Position numbers and translations under genes: made by a program. From assembly GCA_035591015.1 (NCBI GenBank), contig JAXIUW010206286.1, positions 1-11,220 of the forward strand: a DNA stretch of 11,220 nucleotides, given 5' to 3'. How positions within the stretch are numbered: position 1 is the stretch's first letter; each line of letters begins with the position of its first letter. Positions 1 to 7,982 of this stretch are shown here, piece by piece. Source of the stretch: Cephalothrix simula (Eukaryota > Nemertea > Palaeonemertea > Archinemertea > Cephalotrichidae). The notes below the pieces were generated by a model. The model saw nothing but the letters and a program-made list of their open reading frames with translations, did not search any database and was not told where the DNA came from.

Positions 1-178
1 TGACCTTGACCTGAAAATGGAAAATCGGGCTCCGTGGGGGCCTTGCATTTTTTATGTACATCATTTCTATGCATAGTTCCGATCGATACCGTTCGCGGTG
101 TCGGAGGAGATAGAACTTTTTACAGACGGACAGACGGACACGACGATACCCCTTCGGCGAAAATTTCGCCGAGGGGTA
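1..178. repeat. End of an interspersed repeat closing in a hairpin
   Basis: The block contains a CAGACGGACAGACGGAC-type direct repeat (about 123-139) followed at once by a GC-rich inverted repeat at 147-178. The left arm TACCCCTTCGGCGAAA pairs with TTTCGCCGAGGGGTA, with a single bulged T. The sequence changes abruptly from this GC-rich, structured text to AT-rich text after about 180, which suggests the true end of an element whose other end lies outside the window. Tails with short GACGGACA units are familiar to me from dispersed repeats in invertebrate genomes, but I cannot assign the family. No coding frame is visible. Confidence is good that this is a repeat end and low for any class. Confidence 0.6.
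147..178. repeat. GC-rich terminal hairpin of the left-edge repeat
   Basis: The two arms are complementary over 15 pairs, with one extra T in the left arm and almost no loop (the centre reads AAATTT). It is followed by a short A-run (178-182). A hairpin plus A-run could act as a transcription stop or as the 3' recognition structure of a short retroelement. The position at the edge of the repeat favours a structural end of the element over a host terminator. Confidence 0.6.
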
Positions 179-1074
179 AAAATGTCAATTGAGACTTAAA
201 TAAGTTTTGGTTTACATTTTTACAAGTATATTTTTGGTGACCTGCATCAAACACTGAAAAGAAATATTTTCAGTATAGGGGACAACATGAAATAAAAAGC
301 AAATGCAAAAATGTTGATGAAATTCAAATGGTTCAAATGTCTCATTTGTGTGTGTTCATAAAAGGTCTTAATATTGTTCCAGAACAATCTATCCCATCTA
401 AGCCATAGCCCATTACCCAAAGAAAATCAATCAGGAAGAAAAACAGCCGCTGAAACTGGAATATATGCCCGTTCGGGTGCATTTACAACGAATACTTACA
501 AATCATGCTGAACAACAATTCATTACAATCATAACAAAATTTTGCATCAATATGCCAAGCATTTTAAGATGAAAATGCACATTCATGCTGATTCATGCCA
601 AAACTACTACATAACATTTTAATTATACAAGCAATTTGCAATGCTAAAATTATGTTGATAATGCCTAACATATTAAGTGTAGCTTTAACATTTTAACTCC
701 AACTTGGCCAACTATTCCGCGCATACAAATCGCTGGCCTACGTAAAAAATGTAACAACTCTCAGCAACATTTGAGTAATGAAGGCAATTGTCAATGAAAG
801 TACTAGTACCTTAGAGGGGGGCATGTGAGATTTTAGGTTGTGCAATTTCTGTGCCTCAGTATCTTAAGGATTGGGTAATTTCTGAAATAACTTTACATTA
901 GTTCCGAAGAAGCCTATAGTTGTCCCCAATGGTAGGGATTCCAGAGAATGACTCGGCCCGTTTTCTATCACATGTCCCACCCTCACTGGGACTTTCATTT
1001 CATTGGTGTATAATGAATAATACATTTTAAATTTCTAAACATAAATGTTCATTCTCTTGAACTGTAAAAATGGT
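179..1074. other. AT-rich non-coding stretch, no gene seen
   Basis: No open frame of note, no splice-bounded block and no RNA gene is visible here. Between about 550 and 710 the word CATTTTAA or a one-base variant recurs several times, and ATTCATGC appears twice (582-599). This may be the worn remains of a short-period repeat, but the spacing is irregular. I see no promoter or terminator. Confidence 0.4.
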
Positions 1075-1530
1075 AATGCTTCCGGAACACAAAAAGATGT
1101 TCCAATTGTTCCATTTTTGAACATTTGAGCATTCAGAACATCTGTTGAACACTACTGGAAGATGGTTGGAACACATAGCAAACTACATTTCGGAACGTTA
1201 GACATCTTTCATCATAAAACAGCTATAGAACTATACACATCAGTGTTGCATCTCCAGAGATGATGCCCTGAAAGTGTTCTGAAAATATTCAGTGGTTCCA
1301 AAATGAGGTTTCGATATTATAAGTATATGGAACATGTTCTTTCTGGAACATCATTGTAAGAACACTAAATCAGAACACAGAGCACATCTCAGGGGAAGAT
1401 CGGGTGTTCTAGATGTTTTATGATGCTCTGATTGTCTCCGAAAGTGTTCTGAAAGATTATAAATGTTCCGAAAATAATCTGCTGGTGCATGTTCCAGATA
1501 TGTTCACAGATGCTCAAATTGAGACGATCT
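1075..1530. repeat. GAACA/TGTTC-rich dispersed repeat, copy 1
   Basis: Roughly twenty GAACA, GGAAC, TGTTC or GTTCT words occur on both strands in about 450 bp, far more than in the flanking DNA. A diverged second copy lies at about 3345-3665. The clearest shared segments are GGTGTTCTAGATGTTTTATG (1403-1422), which matches 3477-3498 apart from two extra bases there, and ACTACTGGAAGATGGTTGGA (1150-1169), which matches 3341-3360 with a few changes. Both copies also carry TGTTCTGAAAG and a TTC-x-x-GAA palindrome (CTTTCTGGAACATC at 1338-1351). No protein is encoded. It is an old non-autonomous repeat or degenerate satellite of unknown family. The outer limits are approximate. Confidence 0.65.
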
Positions 1531-2465
1531 GAGATGCTTCAGAGTGGAAAATAGAATATTTAATTGTGTTCCGATAGCGTTCACACGTTTGAGGTTTATG
1601 CATCTAAAATGCAACAGCATGCACATCTATACCCAAAACCTCGTTCATAAGCAGCCTGAAATAAAATCAACATCCTCGCTGCCAACGTTGGCTTTCAACT
1701 ACTGAAGCTTATGCAAGATTACGCTTTTAAACTGAACTACAATGTGTAAAGAAATTTTGGTTTAAAATTCTGAATAGCGACATCTGTAAGAGGGGACAAA
1801 AATTGTCAACTTATCAGATTTCGTGACGTTGAGTATCTGCCATCTGTTGGGAGTAAGATGATCCCTTTCAGATTTAGTTTATTAACTCTCGAGCTGCTGG
1901 TGCCACGAATGATGGCACTTGGAGTAGTTCCATCAAAAAGTTTACAATCTGATAAAACTTTAAAACTAAGGACACTAAAACGGACGCTGCAAATAATAAA
2001 TTCATTACATAAGAATTATCTTCAAGTGCACATCAAACAATACGAATCTAAGCCATCTGTTCCTTGAACGTCGCTATAACGAGCAAAAACAATGGCCACC
2101 TCTCAGTTAAGATTTGACTTGAGCGGGGGCGCGCTTCGATAAAAAACAGACAACTGTCTCGGGGGAGGAGGGGGCGACTTCTAAATTTATAAAAAGAAAA
2201 ATCCTTAAGCACAAGAAAAGTGTGTTATGACCAAGCGTGACTCGGCCAGCCCTAAAGTAACATGATATTGATAAGCGTGCTACTATTATGGCTCGCATTT
2301 TCAAGATTTCACGATATCCTCCCAAGATTTTGTAAGATTTTTCTTGGATTTCGCAAAATACCACCAAACCACAAGGCGGGGACTTTTGTTAAAGCCCCTA
2401 TGGCCATGTTAACGTTATTTATACGGAATATATGACTGGCAGTGGCAAAAGAACCATAAAAAGAA
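1531..2465. other. Non-coding stretch with a short G-rich patch
   Basis: No gene is supported. The open frames at 1858-2067 (+) and 2107-2367 (-) have no recognisable motif and a composition like the surrounding DNA. Around 2124-2175 the sequence becomes G-rich on the plus strand (GAGCGGGGGCGCG, then GGGGGAGGAGGGGGCGA), with the palindrome GACAACTGTC between the two patches. At 2376-2399 a short stem GGGGACTTT...AAAGCCCC is visible. These look like fragments of an unidentified repeat. Confidence 0.35.
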
Positions 2466-2536
2466 TATATTGCACGAGTGGATTATATTCGCAGGAGCCG
2501 CAGCCGAGTGAAATATAATCCTACGAGTGCAATATA
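2466..2536. repeat. Imperfect foldback element (MITE-like)
   Basis: TATATTGCAC at 2466-2475 is answered by GTGCAATATA at 2527-2536. Inside these, GGATTATATT is answered by AATATAATCC, so most of the 71 bp folds into one stem around a short GC-rich loop (AGGAGCCGCAGCCGAG). It contains CGAGTG/CACTCG-like words in both arms. No coding potential exists. The structure resembles a small foldback transposon remnant. It ends 13 bp before the hAT-like element at 2550, so the two may be nested or fused. Confidence 0.6.
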
Positions 2537-2549
2537 CCTTTATAGTGTA

Positions 2550-2810
2550 CAGGGTGGTCACTGTTTTATGATTTTAATTTCTCCTGACTTTTCCCTGATT
2601 TTCCAGGACTCTTCGCATAACGTCCCCTGACCTTTTAAGGGAACGCATAAGCAAAAAAATGGAAAAATATTTCATGCATAAATCGCATAACCTCAAAGAC
2701 TTTTATGCGCAAAGCGACAAATTTTTATTGCGCAAATATTGGAATAATAAAAATCCCCTGGCTGTCAATTTTTGTAAAATTCCCCGACTTCCAGGTGCGT
2801 AGCCACTCTG
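2550..2810. mobile_element. hAT-like non-autonomous element, copy A (worn)
   Basis: It starts with CAGGGTGGTCAC and ends in AGCCACTCTG, a decayed inverted partner of the start. The left interior carries CTCCTGACTTTTCCCTGATTTTCCAGG, a signature word pattern shared with copies at 3717-4037 and 6394-6699, and the right interior has CCCCGACTTCCAGG. About 261 bp long, it has no transposase. Termini beginning CAGGG with 8-bp target duplications are typical of hAT transposons; I could not see a convincing duplication here (ATAGTGTA against GTGGCACG), consistent with an old insertion. The middle (GCATAA, GCGCAA words) differs from the other two copies. Confidence 0.55.
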
Positions 2811-3340
2811 GTGGCACGATCTGCCAAATCCGATATCTTTGCTTACAAGCCGATATTTTTTCCGGGTTAGACCCCGATTCGGCGTATAGCCTACTAGTAC
2901 TACACTGTTTTATGTCGTAGATGTGATGAATTTGTCTTTATTCTAACCAAACTAAGACATACATGTAGATCATTTAGATTTATGAGATTCAGAGACCACG
3001 ACAAGGAAACATCCAAAGACAATAAGGAAGAACTACATGTGTTACTTTTGCCCCTGAATGTGTTTTTTGGCCCTAAGGGAAATCAAATAGAGAGGGGTCA
3101 TAAGTAAAGAAGAACATACATTATTTAAGGAACATAAAAGAAGTTTCACGCGACTTAGGGGGAACCAAATTAATAATGCAAGGGTCTAACAGAGAAAATC
3201 AAACTAAACCTCAATACTAATTCACTTTCGACGCAGTTTTTATGGGGCACAAATTTGCTCCCCCGAGGCAGCAAATATGCTGCGAAAAATGGAAAGGTAT
3301 CGAAGCAAAAAAAGATCACTAGAAAATTTGTGGGACATGC
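2811..3340. other. Non-coding stretch between repeats
   Basis: The short open frames in this stretch (2705-2920 +, 3170-3388 - and 3255-3458 +) are unsupported. The last two overlap each other on opposite strands, and all run into the flanking repeats. A small hairpin GCAGCAAATATGCTGC is present at 3269-3284. Nothing else is recognised. Confidence 0.35.
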
Positions 3341-3344
3341 ACTA

Positions 3345-3665
3345 CTGGAAGATATTTGGAGCATGTATTGTACCACGCTGTACAGCACACTTGCAGAACG
3401 CTTTCAAAAATATGATCTAAAATCTTTTAGACCATTTGTTCCACTGATGTTCCACTGAAGCTTGACTGGAATATTAGGTGTTCTAGAGATGTTTTATGAT
3501 GCTCAGAATGTGTTCTGAAAGAAGATGTTCTTTAAATGTTCTAAGATTTTAGGTGTCCTAAAATGATGTTCCATTTTCCTGGAACATCTCAGCATAATTT
3601 TTGGAACATTTAAGAACAGAGTTCTAGATATTCTTACTTTCCCAGTGTTCTAGATATATTTTTGA
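3345..3665. repeat. GAACA/TGTTC-rich dispersed repeat, copy 2
   Basis: This is a second, diverged member of the family seen at 1075-1530, in the same orientation. The best aligned part is 3477-3521, where GGTGTTCTAGAGATG, TTTTATGATGCTCAGAATG and TGTTCTGAAAG follow one another as in copy 1. Downstream there are TTCCTGGAACATCTC and several GTTCTAGATAT words. No protein is encoded. It stops about 50 bp before the hAT-like copy B, so this part of the window is a pile-up of repeats. Confidence 0.62.
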
Positions 3666-3716
3666 TGCGATCATTTTGCAGTGTAGACACATTTTTCTTA
3701 AACCAACTACTTTTTG

Positions 3717-4037
3717 CAGGGTGACCTGCACTGACATTTCCATAACTTTTTCCTAACCATGGGAGGGGTGGTCCCTCTCCCTCTCATGTTCCTAACAAAT
3801 TAAGATATTTCCAGACTTCGCCACAAATATTTGTGAGCAAAAATTAGTTTTCGCGACAAGAATTTGATGATACACGAAAAAGATGCCGCGACAAATTTCT
3901 AACCTACATGTATACAGGAAAAAAGGTTTGCGCGTTCACCCAAAATTTTGAAAATTCTTGTTAATTCCCCATGACATTTTTGCTGATTTTAGCGACTCCC
4001 TGACTTTTCCAAGTTTTCCAGACCCGTGATCATCCTG
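3717..4037. mobile_element. hAT-like non-autonomous element, copy B
   Basis: It begins CAGGGTGACC and ends GTGATCATCCTG, an inverted partner with a few changes. The interior is clearly related to copy C: both contain AATTTGATGATRCAC, then a CGCGACAAA/TCGCAAAAA stretch, then TGCGCGTTSACYCAAAATTTTG, in the same order. CCTGACTTTTCC and TTTTCCAGAC words fill the right end. The flanks read ACTTTTTG on the left and TTTTGTTG on the right, which may be a decayed target duplication. No transposase is present, so movement would have depended on an enzyme supplied from elsewhere. Confidence 0.68.
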
Positions 4038-4610
4038 TTTTGTTGGAAAATAAAGATACAAAAACGTTACAAAAGAGATACAAAAATGATATTAGACTGT
4101 TAGATGGAATAAGAAACCAGAAATAATTTCTTATTTCGAGGCAACGGTAACATTTATACCTTTCTAAGACGTCTAAAATGAAGACTTAAAAGTTTCGTCC
4201 GTCCTTTACTGATAAGAAAGATTCAAAACACGTTTCAAACGCGTTATTCTGGATAGATAAACCTTATCAGACAAAATATCTTCGTCAACGTTAGACCAGG
4301 GTCCAGGGACGTTAAATATAAGATTTCGCCTTGGGTTTAGACATTGATCGACATTGGAAACAAACCAAAGGGAATTAGACAAAGTTAAGATGATTTTCTG
4401 CTTATCCTAAGGGAAATGGAGCAAATCCGTAAATAATTAGTTTTACGGGATATTATCCTGATCGAACTCCTGATTTGATCAAATTTGTGTCAAATGTCAC
4501 TACAGAGATGAATCCAAAATGAATTTCTGCAACAATTCTAGATTGACATAGACTTATTAAATGATAATAACGATTTAATCTATTTTGACTAAAGTAATTT
4601 GGCAGCTCCG
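4038..4610. other. AT-rich non-coding stretch, nothing recognised
   Basis: No supported coding block or RNA gene is visible. CAGGGTCCAGGGACG near 4298-4312 is a short direct repeat of CCAGGG. The minus-strand open frame 4453-4761 runs through the downstream tandem repeat and is therefore not credible as a gene. Confidence 0.35.
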
Positions 4611-4797
4611 GAATAAGATTGTCCTCCCACAAGGATGCTTGAAGACCCTGACCTACATGTATATCAACCCTCAGAATAAGACAGAAATTGTCCTCAAACA
4701 AGGTATGCTTGTAGACTCTGACCTTTATAAACCCTGAATAAGACAGAAAATTTCCTTCCACAAGGTATGCTTGAAAATCCTGACCTTTATGAAATAA
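4611..4797. repeat. Threefold tandem repeat, unit about 62 bp
   Basis: Three consecutive units start with GAATAAGA at 4611, 4674 and 4736. Each continues with a TGTCCTC-like word, then CACAAGG(T)ATGCTTG, then CTGACCT and a TAAACCCT-like end. Units 2 and 3 are closer to each other (GAATAAGACAGAAAWT) than to unit 1, which lacks an ACAGAAA segment and instead contains CTACATGTATAT. The period (62-63 bp) is regular. Such a short array could be a seed of satellite DNA or the tandem core of a non-autonomous element; I see no clear flanking termini. Confidence 0.8.
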
Positions 4798-5968
4798 ATA
4801 TCTGATAGATCTAACTCTAAGATCAAATCTACTTCATAGGACTCGCTGTACAACGAAGGTCTCAAAGTATAAACTCATGAATATATTCATCATGTATCGG
4901 GTCAGCAATTTTGTTATTTAATTGTCCTGCCAAGTTAAGAACTCACTATTCAAAAGAATGCAGAGCATAGTTCTGCACATAGGAATATGTTGGATATAGA
5001 TATTTCGCTTTTGGACTTAATTTGAATAAGGTAAGTTATATTCTCTAAAATTAGTTACTTCTGCAGTAAACTCGCGGTCAGATTGTCTGGCATTGTTCAC
5101 TTTATAGCAAATTCACTAATTAGGGAAGGTTTCAAAATAACGAGAGCATAGTTTTTAAGATAATATTATTATCATCCTACTTTTGTTACTTTTTACTTTT
5201 GCTCTTTTTCGCAAAGAATTAAAACCTCGATTTTCGCCCCATTTCTTAGCAGCTTAACTCGAGTTCAAAGCTTTAAACACAAGGCCCTAAAGGAATATCC
5301 AAATAAAATGAATTATAAGGACTGTCAGACCTCAAGCTTTGAGTATCCACCAAAATGTTGCCTCCAACTGTTCTGGTAAATACATTACGACACCTCGAAC
5401 GACGGGGGACGTAAATTGACAGGAGCAAAGGTGCCCATTATTACATTAAGGACGACTCTTTAGATAATTCTCTGCGACGTTCAAATAAAAAAGATTTGCA
5501 TTCTAAATCTGAGATAAAATAAAGGATTGTCCCTTTCTTCAAAGATAATACCATGATGATGTGGTTCCTCATCTTTAATAGCTCGGGGTATAATATCTCA
5601 AGACGAAATTCAACAATATTTGAGTCATTATTGGTCAGTCAAGTACTGTACTCTGCTGACAATCAGCAGCAGTCTTGGAATGTAATGAAGCAGAAATCAG
5701 TGAATGTAGGTGGGAAGTGACACACATATTGAAATACTATACTCGTGGATAATTATGAGTTACAAGTTGGAAGCAAACGGAAATAAACAGAAATATATAC
5801 CAAATTGTTATTAGCCCCATCCTTTCAGAACTGAATAAGAAAAAAGGCAATTAAATTACACCAAAATTACTAAATTGCAACTAAAAGAGTGCCACAATGG
5901 AAATTTTCAAAATATGAAGATTAGAAGAAGATAATATGAAGTCTAGAAGAAAAAACTTGTACATAGCA
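4798..5968. other. Non-coding stretch, possible intron
   Basis: There are no recognisable genes in this 1.2 kb. A perfect hairpin CTGCTGA-CAA-TCAGCAG lies at about 5656-5672, extended by CAAG...CTTG outside it. A good donor-like word AAGGTAAGT is at 5028-5034, but the short open block before it has a poor acceptor (see rejected items). The rest is AT-rich and low in complexity. Confidence 0.35.
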
Positions 5969-6014
5969 AGCAATCATTTAACAAAACATGTAGCAATCAT
6001 TTCACAAAACATGT
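5969..6014. repeat. 23-bp tandem duplication
   Basis: Two adjacent units, 5969-5991 and 5992-6014, read AGCAATCATTT(A/C)ACAAAACATGT and differ at one base. The near identity indicates a fairly recent duplication compared with the worn repeats around it. It lies inside an open frame at 5936-6160, which I do not accept as a gene. Confidence 0.85.
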
Positions 6015-6393
6015 CCTTCAATTACACAATTCTGTCTTTCTTAGCAGCTTTACATACACCTCAAGTAGCAAATGGGTTCTCCCTTTCAAAATTTGATTTC
6101 AACGCCAAACTTAAGTCGAAAATTGAGTTAATTTCAACTCTGAATCGGTGTCAAAAATAGACTTTTTCCGTGATCCAAGATCTACCAAGAATATTCTGGG
6201 ATCTACTATTCGAGTTGCCATTTTTCGGAGTAATTGTAAATACTGCACATTGCTTTCGCATTCATAGAATTTAGAGATAATATATATATATGGTCAGTTT
6301 TGGATATTGATCAAAATATTACCAATATCATAAGTCCTAATTAGCCCTATTATATGGTAATACACGAAAACAGAAACAGCCATATTTGGTGTT
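6015..6393. other. AT-rich stretch with a short (TA)n run
   Basis: Apart from a (TA)n microsatellite at about 6280-6291, nothing is recognised. Confidence 0.4.
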
Positions 6394-6699
6394 CAGGGTG
6401 GCCACAGAAGCCAGTAAATAATATTCCCTGAAATTTTCATGACTTTTTCCTGACATTTTCAGAATTTCCAGACTTGGCCAAAAAATTGTTGTTTCGACTA
6501 AAATTTGATGATGCACAAAAAGGGGTCGCAAAAAATTTTAAATGTGCAGGGAAATTAAGTCTGCGCGTTGACTCAAAATTTTGGAAATTTCCCTGATATT
6601 TCCAGGATTTTAACCATTTTTGTGAATTCCCTGACATTTCCATGACGGTTTTGCCCATTTTCCAGGATTTCCAGTTTTTCCAGAACTGTGATCACCCTG
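6394..6699. mobile_element. hAT-like non-autonomous element, copy C (best ends)
   Basis: This is the copy with the clearest termini. CAGGGTGGCCACAG at 6394 is matched by CTGTGATCACCCTG ending at 6699, an inverted repeat of 14 bp with two differences. Just inside are dense TCCCTGAAATTTTC, TTTTTCCTGACATTTTC and TTTCCAGACTTGG words on the left, and TTCCCTGACATTTCC and TTTTTCCAGAAC on the right. The middle aligns with copy B. Its 306-bp length, CAGGG ends and lack of a coding region fit a hAT-type MITE. Flanking 8-mers (TTGGTGTT and GTATTGTA) do not form a clear duplication. The open frames across it are by-products of the repeat sequence. Confidence 0.7.
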
Positions 6700-7130
6700 G
6701 TATTGTAATGGTGGTAAAAATTGCCAAAACCCTTTCGATTAGAATAACCCACCTAGGAGTGGAATTTGAGAAAGTAATTATGCTACTAACTGAACTAATG
6801 TTGTCGACATCCAGGAGTAGGTAAGCCTCAAGTATCACTAGGATGATAAAAACTTTGTGAAAGTGTTTCTGAAACCGAATATGTCAACAAACAAGATGAT
6901 ACAATTACGTGATATATGTTATGTACAACACTAAAGAAGGTTCTCTGATGGTGTGTCTCAAAATAATAAGATTATAGATCTGGTTACGATTAGCTTTGGT
7001 AATTCTAGAATATATAACTTCGCAAAGTAAAGCATGGCGACCATTATCCTGATGACGCCATTGATAGTAGATGGAACAAATTTTGAGATTCTGGAATCTG
7101 GTCAGAACAAATAAATAGTCAGAACAGAGC
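6700..7130. other. Non-coding stretch before the tRNA-like element
   Basis: No gene is supported; the minus-strand open frame 6905-7132 has no motif. GTCAGAACA occurs twice 18 bp apart (7101 and 7119), just before the inverted flank of the tRNA-like element. Confidence 0.35.
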
Positions 7131-7337
7131 ATTAGATGTTAACCTAAAATTAAGCATTCACATCAGGGGAAGTATCGGGTTGGCCCTGTAGCTCAGTCGG
7201 TTAAGGTGCTGTTCTCGTGTACTCGGCGGCTGGTAGAGGAGGGCGCGAGTTCGAATCGCGACGGGGCCAGCCAGCTGTCAGTAGATAATGATACTTTTCC
7301 TAATGGGAATATTTCATTGCATATGTGAACATCTAAT
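7131..7337. repeat. Inverted flanks enclosing a tRNA-like unit
   Basis: The left flank 7131-7176 starts ATTAGATGTT and ends CATCAGGGGAAGTATC. The right flank 7290-7337 is its inverted partner, starting GATACTTTTCCTAATG and ending AACATCTAAT. The outer 10 bp are perfectly complementary, the inner 16 bp match at 13 positions, and the middle is only weakly similar. The tRNA-like sequence lies between the two arms. The whole may be a mobile unit of about 207 bp with inverted ends and a Pol III promoter inside. Alternatively, a SINE-like sequence may have inserted into an older palindrome. I see no convincing target duplication. Confidence 0.55.
7182..7269 (+). tRNA. tRNA-like sequence (pseudogene or SINE head)
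   Basis: The ends form a complete 7-bp acceptor stem (GGCCCTG with CGGGGCC, one G-T pair) followed by a discriminator A. TA and a D arm GCTC-AGTCGGTTAAG-GTGC follow, with one T-T mismatch, and TAGCTCAGTCGG is a perfect Pol III A box. The T loop TTCGAAT is perfect within a B box AGTTCGAATCG, but its stem has two mismatches. At 88 nt it is longer than a standard tRNA. The middle does not fold into a normal anticodon arm: the best stem, TTCTC with GAGGA, leaves a 19-nt loop. If the excess were an intron, GTA would be a possible anticodon, but the body does not resemble tRNA-Tyr. No CCA is encoded directly after the discriminator. I read it as a tRNA-derived element that may still be transcribed, not a working tRNA. 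Confidence 0.6.
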
Positions 7338-7730
7338 TCATAGGCATGACTATTGTGTCTTTCATACATAAGACACAGCTGAGACGGTATTTTAAATAAA
7401 TGAGCCTTAAAGTCAAATCAATAATGACCCAATAATGCCCATATATGGCTACGGGACTATAATCAAACAGGTCGAATGATCACTTGCCAGGTAGTACTCA
7501 AGAATCAAAGACCTAATCGTCGTTCGATATTCTGATCCGCGCTAGAAACTTTACTCTCTTATATGTATTTATTCAATGACGCAACCAACGATCTTTTTAC
7601 AAATGCACCAATCATATTTACTTAGTATTATCTTTATATTCTTGGTGGCGGTTTGTTGAAAAATGTTTCAGATTAAAAAATTTCATTCATCTTATTTCCG
7701 AAATTTAAAAATTCTGATGACTTTCTTTTC
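7338..7730. other. AT-rich non-coding stretch, nothing recognised
   Basis: No open frame, repeat or RNA gene is supported here. Confidence 0.4.
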
Positions 7731-7880
7731 ATCCAATCAGGAGAATTATTACAAACCAAACTAATCAGAGCCGCGTACAGATTAACGGGCGCCACGGGGA
7801 CTTCTTTTGTTCTCTAACAGCTGTGAAGAACAGAGCATTACTTTATAGAACTTTGATGACGTCATCGATCGATAATAAAA
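7731..7880. promoter_or_regulatory. Promoter-like cluster: CCAAT box and palindromic CRE
   Basis: ATCCAATCAGG at 7732-7742 fits the NF-Y CCAAT box. GATGACGTCATC at 7855-7866 is a perfect 12-bp palindrome containing the full CRE TGACGTCA, followed directly by the ATCGATCGAT palindrome. Between them is a locally GC-rich patch (CGGGCGCCACGGGG, about 7786-7799). These elements within about 135 bp resemble a polymerase II promoter or enhancer. There is no clear TATA box or initiator, and no convincing exon follows on either strand. The nearest downstream structure on the plus strand is the long hairpin beginning at 7983. Single motifs of this size occur by chance, so the call rests on the clustering only. 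Confidence 0.3.
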
Positions 7881-7982
7881 TCTGATCATACATTAATCAG
7901 GATAATTCACACAGAGGTACTAAGAAAAAGTAGTATACATCTATGCTGTTCATTGTATATTAGAGTCATCACTTTTTTTCTA

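Noticed and set aside
1858-2067. Plus-strand open frame of 69 codons
   Set aside because: No family motif, no splice or promoter context, and composition like the flanking AT-rich DNA; expected by chance.
2107-2367. Minus-strand open frame of 86 codons
   Set aside because: Runs across a G-rich patch that looks like repeat debris; no motif recognised.
4453-4761. Minus-strand open frame of 102 codons
   Set aside because: Much of it is the translated 62-bp tandem array, whose units of 62 and 63 bp fall in different frames; not a plausible protein repeat.
4611-4797. Tandem units considered as a CRISPR array
   Set aside because: The whole unit is repeated with diverged copies and no unique spacers, and the DNA is animal-like.
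4983-5030. Possible 48-nt plus-strand exon ending in AAG-GTAAGT
   Set aside because: The donor is good and one frame is open for 16 codons, but the supposed acceptor (TTCTGCACATAG) lacks a pyrimidine tract and nothing else supports it.
5936-6160. Plus-strand open frame of 74 codons
   Set aside because: Contains the 23-bp tandem duplication, which shifts the frame between units; no motif.
6437-6824. Overlapping open frames on both strands across copy C
   Set aside because: They are by-products of the hAT-like element's repetitive sequence; no transposase motif is present.
7121-7840. AGAACAGAGCATTA present at 7121-7134 and 7827-7840
   Set aside because: A single 14-base match with unrelated flanks can arise by chance in 11 kb of AT-rich DNA.
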